Shown: positions 39,237 through 51,720 of the stretch, piece by piece
Numbering within the stretch: position 1 is the first letter of the stretch
How the letters are laid out: each line of letters starts with the position of its first letter
Assembly (NCBI GenBank): GCA_032164295.1
Contig: JAJHTX010000002.1
Coordinates: 372,001 to 436,000, forward strand
Reading direction: 5' to 3'
Source of the DNA: Inonotus obliquus
Lineage: Eukaryota; Basidiomycota; Agaricomycetes; Hymenochaetales; Hymenochaetaceae
Length of the DNA: 64,000 bases
The notes under the pieces: model-generated
The model's input: only the letters and a program-made list of their open reading frames with translations
What the model was told of the DNA's origin: nothing
Databases searched by the model: none
Program-made: the position numbers and the translations under genes

Positions 39237-40817
39237 CTAAACGAAGTTGATAACCTTAACCAATCCTGGCATACCCACCGCAATCGCCCCACTCCATGGT
39301 TCAACAGAAGAAATGACCGATTCAATCTTATCCGCGGATGGGACAATATCTCCACCCAATCCTAACTCATTCATCGGCTGTGATATCTCCGAGAACAGGG
39401 AGAAACAGCGGAGTTTGGAATGGAGGGAGAACATCCGGCCGGCATTCGAAAGACTGCGAGAATTCCATGGCAATTGGGATGCTTGTGCGCGGGATGTCTT
39501 GATCAGCTTTAACTCAGTCCTGTCTGAGTTTCCTGATGTATGGGTCTCGGAGAGTTGAAGCCGGAAAGAGACCAGCCTTGTCGGTGTCTGTCCAACTGGT
39601 CCGCAATCATACGCGGCAATGAAGATCTCAGTCGCCGCATTCGGTTTCCAGTTAGGCTTAAAAACGCGATGAGCAAGCAGCCAAGGCCCGTAGCCCCAAT
39701 TCCTGTCAACTACTCTTTCTTGTTCAACGGTGTAATTCAAGGAGATTACGTTAGTTCCTTCTTTTCCTGGACAAATTGAAACGTTTGTCCAGGAGGAGTG
39801 ATCCACCGCCTTCGACCAGCGCCCCGCAAGGGCTGAAATTGGTAATTTAACCGCAGAGAATCCCGTGTCATAGAGATTAGCAAACGAGATAAGATCATTA
39901 TCCGCGAGTATTGCTGCCTTTCGGTCGACCCTGTTTCCCTAAAGCACTGCTCTGTCAGCACGAAACTTGAAACTATGCAAGCTAGCTTACGGTCGAATCA
40001 GTGAGTTCAAGGGTGAGAGCTTCACCTGTCCTCCAGTTGATGACGAGGGTCTGGAAGGTACGAGGAATCGTTGCGATGAAGTAGTCACCTTGAAGCATCA
40101 TTCTGAAGAGGAAAATAGGTGGTATCGTCCGGTCGAAGAGTAGCACATGAGACTTATTCCTAAGATCAAAAGAGTAAACACACAAGGGACTCGTGGCGGC
40201 CGTCTCAAAGTCCTCGAAAAGAATGGCGATAATTAGAACGTTACCATCGTCGACTACGTCAAAGACAAATCCTGCGCAGCTGGTACGGCCGACAGGAGAT
40301 TTAAGTTGCCAAAGTCGTTCTTTCGTCTCAAGTGACCATAATTCAATCCTACCGCAGATCAAAATCAATATTTCCTTTCCACCGGGTAGGATGCGTGGCT
40401 CGACGAGAATGTCTAGGTCGTCCGGAGACCCATTTATTGGTAAGTCAACCACGTGCAAGTCGTGATACCATTGCGGGTCGCTCCATTTTTGATGTTGCCG
40501 AAGGGCATTGACAACAATCCTCTTGAGACAGTGCGCTGGAATGGACGCGAGAGGTTGGAAGGGGCTGAGACTCGGTGCATACTCGACATCAAGTGCTTGA
40601 ATGCTTGTTTTCCATATCATCCCGGCTTGGCAGATATGATGGAGGGCTTTGCAGGTCTGGAACGTCTTATGTTAGCGACCGATTTGTGAGTCGAGCGAAA
40701 GACAGAACGCACGCGTTCGACACGAAGGATAGTTTCGGCAGGGCAGTAGCTTAGGATCTCAACTAGGAGTTCATCGGGTAGTGAAAGGAAGGGAGTAGCT
40801 GACTTGGAGTGCGGCAT
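39237..40817 (-). CDS. F-box protein (paralogue B), multi-exon
   Basis: Exon 1 from ATG 40817 has the F-box FLSLPDELLVEILSYCPAET, then ILRVERV, as in paralogue A at 21.2-22.8 kb. Exon 2 (about 40650-39985) has SIQALDVEYAPSLSPFQPLA and RIELWSLETKERLWQLKSP. Further exons carry AGRWSKAVDHSSWTNVSICP, FKPNWKPNAATEIFIAAYDC and the C-terminus VEPWSGAIAVGMPGLVKVIN. It would act in an SCF ubiquitin ligase, with unknown substrate. Introns lie near 40650-40708 and 39925-39985. Gene order suggests an ancestral tandem pair now separated by the transposon nest. Confidence 0.82.
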
Positions 40818-41404
40818 CAAATGATCGTTATTAAGAGAGTGACCTGTACTTGGCTAGCCGTGGCCAGCCGCCAAACTTTTCTCTTGTATAATATGATAAG
40901 AGGATAGATTCGCGTTCGCACTCGGACTTGCTACTAGCTTGTGGTGTTTGGAGGCCAACGCAATATGCAAAGTAGAGGAATAAAGGCAAAGCTATCCCTT
41001 ATGCATTGTCTAGCGGTATTGCCGTCCATTTCGGAGATGGTCGTCAGAAAGCTAATGACTGATAATTATCAGTGATATTGAGCCAGGCTTCAGTCAAGAG
41101 AATTGGCGACACGGGAAGATAGAAGTTAGCAACTCTTCAACGGTGCAGAGGTTTCGTGGTCTGTACCACGGTTCAGTTGGGCTGCATGCAAAGAACGAAG
41201 TCGAATTTTCAAGATAATTGTGTCGCATTCGATATTGGGATAGGCAACGCGCTGCGAAGGTGGTGGTGAAAACGAGACCGTGTCGGCTTGTGGCACGTGG
41301 GTGGGATTGTTATTCGCCAACACACGACATGAAGAAAGAAAGCACTCTTCCTTCCGCCCACATACAGGCTAGGCGCAAGTCCTTGCAATTAGTATGGTAC
41401 AGCG
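40818..41404. other. Divergent intergenic region (F-box B / MFS)
   Basis: About 590 bases that should hold both promoters. Small open frames on both strands show no family resemblance. No repeat is evident. Confidence 0.4.
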
Positions 41405-43805
41405 ATGACTTCAAGCATAGAAAATCCATCCGACTTGTCGAAGCCTATTTCAAGCCCAGGTCTACAACCATCCCTTACGCATGCTGTTTCTCGTTCTTCG
41501 CACGTTCAAGACAATCCCGATACCCTTGAAGAATCCAGGGAAGTGAACAGGGGATCGGATGAGGATGATGGGCTAGAAGGGAGCACTGAGGCTGCAGATG
41601 ATAAACGGCCATGGTACAAGAAACCTTCACCTTGGTGGTAAGTTCTACTGGTCTAACTATTTCTCAGATGTTCAAATGTCTGATGAACGAAATAGGATGC
41701 TCACAATTATGCCGATATCTGCTATGACCCTCGCAGGTGTCGCTCCGTCCTTGCTGCAGATATATACAGAACTAGTCTGTCGAGATATTCGCAAGCCCGC
41801 GCCGTCTTTCGTATCACCGGAAGTTCCTCATACTTTCCGACGTATCAATAGAGGCGTCATAGACTTGCCAGAATACCATAGTGTCTCGTTACAAGATCCC
41901 TCGTACCAGGTGTTCCCTCGATTTGATGACCATGTATGGCTACAAAGTGACGGGATGGAATCTGAGGAACCAAGTTGTGCGTCAGACCCCGTAGTTCAGG
42001 CTTCAGTGTCGAAACTATTGACCGGTACGCTGATGCTTTCTATCCTATGTCACAAAATGACTCAAGTACACTCCCCCATAAGCTCTGCTAACTACTCAAG
42101 GAGTTCTAAGTTGTATAACAGCAGCAGCTTGGGCATCAGTATGTTGGCATTTTCGTCCCTGCAGCATGCATTGACTTCGCCGCAGCTGTCTGATCGTCTT
42201 GGACGCCGATCGATCCTCATGCTCACCTCTTTCGCTATTATCGCTTGGTAAGTATCGCTTCACGAAAGCCGCATTTTCCTGTGTCTGACAGACTTCGCCC
42301 AGCTATTCTATTTTTGTCACCGTATACTATTCGGCGAATTTTCTCCCCGGGGGTTATTGGGTGCTTCTTTTGGGACCGATAGCTTATGGTCTTCTCGGTG
42401 GTCCGTTTCGCTTCTTGTTATAATGAAGAGTATCGATTCACAGTAATTCCAGGAAGTGCTGGGACTACTGCAGCAACAAACGCATACATCTCGGACTGTA
42501 CACCTATGGCGGATCGCGCGGGCATCTTCTCCCTTACTCTCGGCCTGCGCTTCACGGGGATGGCGATAGGGCCTACGTTAAACGCTTTGCTTGTCCGTGC
42601 CACTGGAACACCAATTGCAGCGCTTGTATTGGTTATCGGAACACATATAGCATACCTACTCATGATGCTCTTCGTCGTTCCGGAGTCTTTACCTACTGAG
42701 AAGCGTGCGGAGAATCGACGAATATGGCGTGACGTGAGAGAAAGTGAAACAACGAGGAATGACGATAGAGGCGACGCCGGGCTAGTGCGGCGAGTTGTAC
42801 AAACGTGGAGATCAGTTGCAAACACAGTCTTGGCATTCCTACGGCCACTATCCGTAGCTGCACCCATCACCGTCACAACACCATCCGGAAGAACACACAA
42901 GGATCAAAGCTTAATGTTCATTGCTATCAGTAACGGGTGTGCGTCTACTATCCTTGCTTCTTATACATCAATGTTCCAATTCGGCGCCGCCATGTTTGGA
43001 TGGTCTGCCGTTGAGGTGAGCAGCTACCGAAATCTAACAAAGAAGAAACGACTAATTTAGACCATTTAGCTTGGGTACTGGTACAGCGGAATCGTCGCTG
43101 CCCGTGCTCTGACTCTCTCACTATTCCTTCCTGTTATCATCAAAGTCTACCACTACCTTACAAGCAGATCGACCCAGTTTTCATCACACGAAGCAGCAGA
43201 GTCAAATGATGCGACAACGCCCCTCCTTTCCGAAAATCGCGATCATGACCAACCTGCATCACCTTCACGAACAGGACAAGGCGTTGTAAAAGCGCGGGCG
43301 CGAGCTCAAAAAACGCCTGCATTTGATCTGGCGATAGCACAATGCTCACTTGCGTTGGAGGTGATCTGTTACGCTCTCGTACCCGTCCTCTTTTCACGTG
43401 GTCCGGCGTTGTATATATTTCTCACCATATTAGCATCATGCGGTGCCGGATTTGGTCCCGCAATACAGGCGCTGGCAGTTGACTTGTACGCATGGCGGGG
43501 TGGGACGGAGACGGGTAAGTTGTTCGGAGTCTTGAGTGTCGTGCAGACTATTAGGTGCGTAGTGTTCCTTGTCAATGGTTTTCTGCGATAGCGGATCATA
43601 TGATTGATATCACAAGCACAGTTCCCAAATCCTAGGGCCCACGATTTATGGTATAACTTATATGAAGATTGTCGCTATTTATCCGGAAGGAATATTCTTT
43701 GTTTCTGTCACGGCTGTTGCAGCCGCTCTTATTTCTCTTCTATTTGTAGAACTTCCCGGACGGAAAGGCTCTGGTGACTCGCGAGATAGTGACGACAGGG
43801 CCTAG
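41405..43805 (+). CDS. Major facilitator superfamily transporter, multi-exon
   Basis: A plasma or vacuolar membrane transporter with unknown substrate. Exon 1 starts MTSSIENPSDLSKPISSPGL and is a polar, acidic cytosolic tail, ending RPWYKKPSPWW. Later exons carry MLTIMPISAMTLAGVAPSLL, GVLSCITAAAWASFSDRLGR with the MFS loop 2-3 motif (DRLGRRS), then TNAYISDCTPMADRAGIFSL, LRFTGMAIGPTLNALLVRA, FVVPESLPTEKR before a long loop, and YALVPVLFSRGPALYIFLTI. The last exon ends VTAAVAAALISLLFVELPGR and a short tail to TAG 43805. It resembles the hippocampus-abundant/tetracycline-transporter-like group of basidiomycetes. Confidence 0.82.
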
Positions 43806-44210
43806 ACATAGAGGTTAATGGTTTCAGCAATATAGAATCCAATCTATAGCAGATGCTGTAAAGCTGAACCATAAAGCAGTGGTCAACTGGTAAAAGCTAT
43901 TTTTACATGGATCATCAACATGATCGGACCCACCCTGACGCACCTGCATCACGTGTAAATTATTTCGTGAGAAACGGTTCCTTAAAAAGTCAATTACGCC
44001 TTTTCCGTGTCTTCGGCTCGGGCAGCTTCCGGGACCATGCTCAATGTTATTCTCCTCCAACGCGTCCTCATCTCCAGATATCTTCATCACCGACGCGTGT
44101 CCCCAGCACATTGAAAGATTACCAAGGAGATAGAGATTTCTTGCGTATAGGGATAATAAAAAAACGCGTCCGTCGCGTGTCTCGGAGTACAAGTGCGAAA
44201 CAAATTGAGC
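43806..44210. other. Intergenic, MFS 3' flank and Crb2-like gene promoter
   Basis: About 400 bases. Short open frames on both strands carry no recognisable domain. No repeat is evident. Confidence 0.35.
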
Positions 44211-47200
44211 ATGGAGGAGCCAAAATACAATGGGCACGGAGGGCCGTTGCTCATCGGTAACGCTTCGTGAGTTGATAACAACATGTCATTCGGCGAGAGG
44301 ATGACTTATTTGGACATCTGTGCAGCGATGCTATTGTCGAGTCACAATCAACACAGCTTCTTGACTTCGTTCTAGGGAGGACGGAGCCGACGCACGCGAG
44401 GGATGGTAACAACGCGCAGCCTCACAAGAGTGACACGAGCTCTTCTGCAGATCATTCTAGCTCAAAAGCCTCCGGGGACACCTCATACCACATATCTGCC
44501 TCCGCTTCTCCCTACCACTTTCACGGTTTAGCAAATACTCAGAGTCCAACGCAAGTAATTAGCAGGGAGGATTCGCAAAAGGAGAACAACCACGTGCAGG
44601 CTCAGGCGTCTCGAACTGCCCCGGGCCAAGGGACGAGGGACGCGTCAAAGCGCCCTTTGACGCCATCGCATGTTGTAATTACAGAGCCTTTGTCGTCCCG
44701 CGTACCTCAACCACAGACCACAAAGCCCGTTGCTACGCTCATGAAAGATAAAGAAAAGAATCCTACAAAAGAAAAGACACCCGCGATGCGATACCGTCGT
44801 CGCCCGTCTCCTCCCATCCCCTCACAAGATTCCTTCGCTGGCCCAACCGCTTCTCAAGACCCAGACCTTTTCATCGCGACCTCGCGACAATTTGACATCC
44901 CTGTAGACCAACTTGGGCTATCGCACTCTCAGGACAGGTCTTCCATAGAATCACGCGCTCCTCATAGCTTAGTGGGCAGCTCCGAACCGGCGGCGACTAA
45001 CTCCGCGATGGACGAGTATTCGTTGTCAAGCTCTTCCTCAGCTGGAAGAATCCTCGTCGCGGCTTCCCAGTCTAGCACCCGATCTCAAGGGTCCGACGGG
45101 AAGAACTATTACTCTATAAGCCAGGAGCCCACCCAAATCGTCGGCGATGGAAGTGATACGGGTATGTCTGATCATGCCATCGAAGTGGAGGAGGTAGACC
45201 AGGTTCCCGATGCTTCGACGCGCGCTGAACCGACCCAGGCCCTGAACGAATCTTATGAGCCGACGCAAATAGTCGAAGAAACACGTTCCGTTTCCCGTCA
45301 GTCTTCTGACGTCCATGAGCCATCCGTGGTGTCAGATAGGCTTTCAGCTCTCAGTCTCGTCCCTCCAGAGAAGCGCACGAGGTATATGCATCACTTCGAG
45401 GGGCAAAGTGATGAACGGTCTGAAGGGATTCCGGGGCCAAGCGGTGCTGGCGATGCTAGTGTCCTGTCTCCCGATGCTCCTTCCGCTGCGTCAGGCAAAC
45501 GATCCCTTCTTGACGGCCTTCCTCCAGAAAAGCGCGCTAGGTATATGCACCATCTTGAAAGGAACAACTCCCCGAACTCCGTCTCAGAGGCAAGTCGAAT
45601 AGCGACGGAAGGTACGTCGGTGGGAGTTGGAACATCCAACCGATCCAGGTGGCCTGTTTCACCTACGATTGACGAGGAAATTGTGCAAGATTCAGAAAAG
45701 CAAGTTGAAACGGATATCTTACCTATGAAACTTCTGGAGAATCGAGACCAGGAAATTATTCCTGCATCGGAGTCAGATGCAGCCGATAATAGCAGAGAAG
45801 AGGAAGAGGACGAAGTTGATGTGGGTCTGGGTAGAGTGAGGGATTCACCAACGAATGTATGTGATATTTGTCTCTTTGATGAAACAACATCGTTTAGACC
45901 AAAACAGTCTTTCCTACCTGCCTCCGAGAAAGGAAAGCAGAAAGCAACACCTAATGCCAGTTTGTTGTCGCCACGAAGACAAAGTGTAACCAATATCTCT
46001 AGGTCTGGCTCTCCCTCAAAGCTGGGCAAACCTGTCTCTCCAGCCCCGGCCACCTACTCTACTACTCGCACGAGGACAGCGCACAACTCTCATAATAGGG
46101 CTGAAGAGGTTGCAAAGAAGCCGCCTTCCTTCAACGAACCTCGAGTGCGAGAGCGACCAGGAGTCATCACCAGGGCCATACCAATCGGATCTAATAGCAA
46201 ACCCGCATCAACTTCAGCGGCTGCTTTGCATCGCGTCGAGCCTTTACCTCCACCGACTCCTACTTTAGTCGTTCCAGAATCTTCTCAGGACTCGCCTGAG
46301 ATTCCACTAGCAAAGTTAGTCGGACGACGCAAGGAAGAGGAGGAAAGCGAATTAGGGGAAGAAGAAGAAGAAGAAGAAGAAGAGGAGGAGGAGGAGGAGG
46401 AGGGGGAGGAAGAGGGGGAGGAAGAGAAGCCCAGAACTCGCAGGACACGAGCGAAGCAGGCAGCGACGCGCAAACGTAAGAGACGGAATGCTCCGCTGAC
46501 AACCAAGAAAGGTGGGAAGGGGAAGGCGACAGCAACTCGGAAGGCAGCCACTGGCGGTCGCGCTACCTCAGTTGCACCTCCACCTTCCAAAAAAGCTCGG
46601 ACAAACATCGTAAAGATGTTCGGAGCAGGTATTGGGACACAAGTCTTCGCGCTTTTCAAGAGTGACTCAAGTTACTATGGTGCTGAAGTACATTCCCTGA
46701 GCGGCAACCGTGCGCATGTTAAGTTCTTCGATGGACTAGAAGATCCGAGCCTGGGCATTACTCAAATGCGGAGGTTCGAACTTAGACGAGGCGATATCGT
46801 TATTCCAGGAAGCAAGACATATAAAGCGAAAGTCATAGACGACGGGCCTTGGGCGTTGGAGAATGTGGTGCACGTGGAGTACATTGAAGGTCCCGACGAA
46901 GGCCTTGAGACGTCTGTTACCGCCAAGGAGCTACGCATACCATCAAAAATAATTCAATCGCAATGGAAGGATCGAGTTCTAGACGTCTCCGAGATTGTTC
47001 CTGCTTTACCGAGGAGGACTTTGAAGGATACGCCTTCCCCATCCAAGAATTCGGTGATTAATGTCGCATCAGCGAGGGCCACACGAAACAAGCTACTTTC
47101 AAAGTACGGAATTATCATAACTCAGGCACCTGGAAACCATAACTGGTCGCGTGAAAAGGAGAAATACATCAGTATTGTGAAAGAAAATGGCGGGACCGTG

Positions 47201-47971
47201 TTGGCAGATTGGCTAGACATCTTCTCACTACATGGCAAGCACACAAACGGGAATAAACGTTGGACGATTCATCGCTCTGATGTGAAATACATGCCGAAGG
47301 ACAAACATTCCTTCGACCGCGTATTCCTCGTTTCAGACGTGCACAACCAAAAGCCCAAATTCCTTCTCGCACTGGCCTTGGGTATTCCATGCGTCTCGGT
47401 TGAATGGCTCGACCGCCTCACGCATGGCGAAGAAGTTCCTTGGTCAAGATACCTACTCGCTGCTGGACATTCTGAACCTCTGGGTGCACCAGTATCACAG
47501 TTGGTTGATCTGGATTGGGGATCGAGCGCGGAACATATGACGGAGATTAAGGAGAATCCCGTCCCTTTGAAGGTACTGAGTGGAACATCGGTGTTGTGCG
47601 TTGGTTCCGACCTGTTTCCTCATCCCCCGAAGAAGGTATGTGCTATTTTTCATGTTTTCTTCATTCTTTGCCTCTCCCTCTAACGACTGTCTCCCTTTCG
47701 CTGTATATCTCAGTTTATGACAGATGCAGACCGAGCTCTCGAAGCAAGCCGCACTGTCCCCCGAATTATCGTTGCCATGGGCGCAGATCGTGTCGAGGCC
47801 GTTACAGATCCCAAACACGCTTCTGAGCCACTCTCAAGTTTTGATTATGTCGTCGTGAAAGAAGGTAGAAACCACCCTCGAGTGAGCTGTGCAAATTGTG
47901 TCAGTGTTAATTGGATCAAGGAGTGTTTGATCGCTGGTCGACTCTTTTCTCCGAATGGATGGGAGGAATGA
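44211..47971 (+). CDS. Crb2/53BP1-like DNA damage checkpoint mediator (Tudor + BRCT)
   Basis: Family members read methylated histones at DNA breaks and link ATM/ATR to the effector kinase. I infer a first exon MEEPKYNGHGGPLLI at 44211, spliced over a 48-base intron to EDDLFGHLCSDAIVESQSTQ. The frame then stays open for over 1000 codons. The long N-terminus has several SQ/TQ sites and the repeated motif EPTQ. A Glu run is encoded at about 46360-46425, followed by a basic stretch (KRKRRN). The Tudor-like part is GIGTQVFALFKSDSSYYGAE, HVKFFDGLEDPSLG. The BRCT pair starts LLSKYGIIITQAPGNHNWSR and has FLLALALGIPCVSVEWLDRL. The last exon has CANCVSVNWIKECLIAGRLF. Confidence 0.85.
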
Positions 47972-48349
47972 TACTCAACTATTGGATTTTGGTTGGATCT
48001 AGATGGACTTCATATTACTCTTAGACTGGAGTTTGGTATCTTATCATGGCTTGCTGATGCCTATCTTAATTCTATCTGCTGTCTTGCTATCTTTCACAGT
48101 CGCACTGACCTTCTTCGTATCTTGAACGTTCCTGATATCATATTAAACTTCCCACTTATGTTTGTGTATCTTGTACTCCTCCCTGCTTACCGTGTAACAT
48201 TTTCAGCCTTATTTCTTGCGTGTATTCACCACAGACGGAATTTGCATTCATGATAAAGCATTTGTTGTATATAGTATCAATATGTAGCATGAGCAGAAGT
48301 CAATGAAGACTTAAGGGAGATGCACAAATAAAAACACCGCTAAACGACA
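47972..48349. other. Convergent 3' spacer
   Basis: About 380 bases between the stops of the Crb2-like gene and LUC7, probably 3' UTRs. An open frame at 47993-48253 is AT-rich and hydrophobic with no family match, so not called. Confidence 0.4.
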
Positions 48350-49687
48350 TTAGTATCGTCGCCTGGGTGAGCGAGAGCGTTCACGTCGGCGCTCGCGATC
48401 CCTATAAAGTCAGATGACATAAACACCGAGTCCTATCAACTAACGGAGAAAGGCACGTACTCATATCTCTGTCTCTCCCTATCAAACCCACGATCACGGT
48501 CCCTATCACGATAATCGTCCCGCGATGAACGATAATCACGATCACCTGGACGTGGTCCACCAGGCGGAGCTAAACCTGGCGCACCGGAAGGAAACGAAGC
48601 TGGCGGTGCGATTTTGCGAGCTTCACGTTCTTCTCTGAATTTCGCCAACATGGTGCGGAGTTCGTGATAACCTAGATGCATCTGTAAATGAAGAAGCGAA
48701 AGAAACAAAATAGTATGGATAAGTTGTGGGTAAAAGATGTGAGTTGGGGGACGGACCTTCCCACCGAAGTGATCTGCCAAACGCCTATCAGAGTCCAGAA
48801 CGGAGAGATACGCGCCGCAGACATCGCAGACACGCAGTTTTTGATGGCCAGAGGCACCTGAGGTGTCTGTCAATTGTTGAAGTTCTCTCTGAAAGAAAGG
48901 AGTAGGTAAACAAAGAGACGCTTGCTCCAAGACATTCGGTACAAACTTCTTTGTCAGCCTTTTCACTCTTCAAAGCCTCTATAGCTGCCATTTCCCGCAT
49001 GGACTCGTCGACTTTCCCTTGTTCACCTAAAGCGAGTCGTCACTTTTAACAATACTCGGAAAGGTTAAATCGATTTACTCACCTAGTTGTTCAATCTTCT
49101 CCGTACCACCCTGAATGGCTAGCTCAATTTCCGCAATTTCCCTCATCTAAAAAACAAACATTCGCACTGAGTTCCAGTCTTGACTTATCGGACCACGAAG
49201 ACACTGCGCACCAAGTTCGTCGTCTTTGCATTTTCTTCGGGCGTCTTCTCCAACCGCCTGTGAGCCTGGCGAATACGCCTGTCACAATCATCCACGAAAG
49301 CAAAGATGTTCGCCTCGTATTCATTCTGAAAACGTGCAAATATCGGGTCCGAAGGGTTTGCCTCTCGCGCCTGCTGGAACTCGGTCTTAAGACGTTCCAG
49401 GTGTGATTTTGGACATGCTCCTAGGTCCATTTTCTTCCGAGCGGTCAACGAATGAACTCTATGGAGGAGAAAAATGAGCTTACAGTGTTGGTGAAAAGAA
49501 TGTGGGGGCATGTTCCACAGAGGAAGTTGCGGCAGACTTTATCGTCTGACCACTGCAAGTTGGCGTTGGCGACACCCATGGCTTCTGGGCCCATCATTTG
49601 CTAAGGGACAAAGTCAGTATTACTCGAAATAGACGGAAGCGTACGTACTTCAAGCAGCTTGCGCTGCATTTCTGCGAGACGGCCCAT
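48350..49687 (-). CDS. LUC7: LUC7-like U1 snRNP splicing factor, multi-exon
   Basis: LUC7 proteins belong to the U1 snRNP and help select 5' splice sites. ATG 49687 gives MGRLAEMQRKLLEQMMGPEA, then the first zinc finger region (VCRNFLCGTCPHILFTNT..DLGACPKSHLERLK). A coiled coil follows (ARFQNEYEANIFAFVDDCDR, KTTNLMREIAEIELAIQ). The second finger is LRVCDVCGAYLSVLDSDRRL, then ADHFGGKMHLGYHELRTMLA. The C-terminus is rich in Arg/Asp/Ser (DRDRGFDRERQRYE) and ends in an RS-like tail (RRERSRSPRRRY). The TAA is at 48350-48352. At least five short introns are needed. It is divergent from the DnaJ gene, 173 bases away. Confidence 0.92.
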
Positions 49688-49860
49688 ATTTGCGAGCTGA
49701 GGATGAGGTATACAGGCGTACGGTGGACGAGATAATGAATTTGATGCCTGCGGTGATGTGTGATGTAGATCTTTATGCTTACGTCAGCTATTCTCACGAT
49801 GCGTCCTTGAGCCCAAGACGCGTCTCGCGTGTACTCCTTGAATTTCTTTCACCAAACACC
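49688..49860. promoter_or_regulatory. Short bidirectional promoter (LUC7 / DnaJ-ankyrin)
   Basis: Just 173 bases lie between the two divergent ATGs. A shared promoter is inferred from spacing alone. Confidence 0.45.
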
Positions 49861-51720
49861 ATGGTTCGGAGGCACGTCGCTGTTGAGGAAGCCTACTCTA
49901 CCCTTGGTCTCGAAGATGTACGTCCAGCCCTGCTCGATACCTACCACTGTCTGCTTGCTGAAGATTGCAGGGAGCCTCATCCGATGAAGTTAAATCAGCG
50001 TACAGGAAGGTACGATGACCACAATCCTCTAACGGAAGCAAATTCTAATATTACTTTAGCTCGCGATGAAGACTCATCCAGACAAGAATCCTGATTTGCC
50101 TGATGCTACGCGGAGATTTCAGGAAGTTGGAGCGGCTTACAATACTCTCATGCGACTCTTCGACAGACAAGAAGCCACGCGGTCATACCAATCTGACTCC
50201 TGGCATTACGACTATTCGGTCGACGACAGCGAGTACTATTACGACGACGACGACGACGACGACGGCGACGATGATGAAGAAGACATCGGTTTTTACTTGT
50301 ATGTTACGATTATTCACCTCTTACAACTTCAAGAATCATAGGGCGGTTCCTTAGCTACGTATATGACGGGTTTATGCGAGGAAATTTCCATGGAGTCCCT
50401 CGATTCAGTGCGTAAAGACGTCTGGTACTCTTTCGATACAAATTACTAAAGTCAATCAAGCCTATCGCGCGCAGGCACGTCCTCAGTATTGGATGACCGA
50501 GCCTGACACCGAGGAACAATACGAAGCACGCCTTCGCAGGCAATGCGAGGAACAACAAGAGGCCCAGGAACGTCGCACCAGGGAGGACAGGCTGCGTAAA
50601 GAATACCTGAGAGAAGAAAGAGAACGAGGCATGTCTCTCTTGACAATTTATACGTCTCAGGCCTAAGAGCTGGCATTTTAGAACGGATTGAGGCCGAAAA
50701 GCGTCAGAAACAGCGTGCGAAGAACAAGAAAGCTCAATTCGAGGCTTCAAAACAGAACGCCGCTCAGAAAGTGCGTTCTCAACAGGAGGAGGGCCAGTTG
50801 AGACGATCCGCTGTGTTTGCAGCTGCACGCCGGGGTGATTCTCAAGCTGTGAAAAAAAGTGTCTGGGAGGATTCCATAGACGCTGCAGGAGGGGAAGTAA
50901 AAAATGGATGTGAGGAATTTGTTCCTCAGCTACCCGGAGATCCTGCGGAGACCCTCCTGCATATTGCAACTGTCAATGCAGACGTCGAGCTTATCGAGTG
51001 GCTCGTGAACCACAGTAATATAACCCGATGCTCGTTTATCCGCTTGCTAATGAGGTTGATTTTACAGATGCCGAGCCCGATGAACGTAATTCCGAAGGCT
51101 TCACATCTCTTCACATTGCGTTGCAGAGAGGTTACATCCCCGTCGTTCATTACTTCTTCAAGAAACTCCCTCCGAGCGATGAGGAGTACAAGCTAGTATA
51201 TGAAACACCTGTCTCTACAGACATTTTGCAGCTTGCGATGGAATCCTTCGAGCCAGAGTTAGTCTGGATGGTGCTTGAGAATAAACTCGCAAGCAACAGT
51301 CAAATTAGTGATATTTTATCGTCACTCTCAGAGGATTCCACGCGATTTACATCAGGGCAGTGTGATATGAAGGATTTTGCGCGACGTAAGGAAGAGATAA
51401 AGAATCTTCTCATGTCATATGGTGGCTTCACGCCATCGCCAACACCCAAGAAAGACGCCGTATACATTGTCGCAAATGGCAAGACTGCTGATGTCCGTCC
51501 CAAGAAGTCCGTGATTAACTCGAAGGTGCCGGCTGCAACCAAGCAAAGACCAACTCCAATCTCGTCGCCGTCTGTGTCTGGCCGTTCTCATCAGGGCTCC
51601 CCAATCTCGCCGACTGGAGCGTCGGGGTTCGCAAATGGTCGTGGGCACAGTATGCAGCGCGGACGAGGCCGTGGCCGCGGGAGAGGTCGTGGTCGTGGTT
51701 GCGGTCGCGGACAACAGTAA
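49861..51720 (+). CDS. DnaJ-ankyrin repeat protein with C-terminal RG tail
   Basis: ATG 49861 starts MVRRHVAVEEAYSTLGLEDG. Joining three exons gives SSDEVKSAYRKLAMKTHPDK, a J domain with HPD, which stimulates Hsp70. The domain ends near residue 75 and is followed by an Asp run (about 50240-50275). A Glu/Arg/Gln-rich coiled coil follows (EEQQEAQERRTREDRLRKEY; RQKQRAKNKKAQFEASKQNA). Ankyrin-like repeats are seen in ETLLHIATVNADVELIEWLV and GFTSLHIALQRGYIPVVHYF. The tail has a Ser/Pro stretch and an RGRG run ending at 51720. J domain plus ankyrin plus RG tail is an uncommon order. Introns lie near 49920-49968, 50016-50060, 50300-50358, 50440-50455, 50626-50685 and 51014-51068. Confidence 0.82.

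Noticed and set aside
44594..44596. GTG 44594 as start of the Crb2-like protein
   Set aside because: The frame is open further upstream, and an ATG exon at 44211 joins in phase over a GT..AG intron, so the GTG is internal.
47993..48253. Hydrophobic 86-codon plus-strand ORF after the Crb2-like gene
   Set aside because: It is AT-rich 3' flank with no conserved motif and no support as a separate gene.
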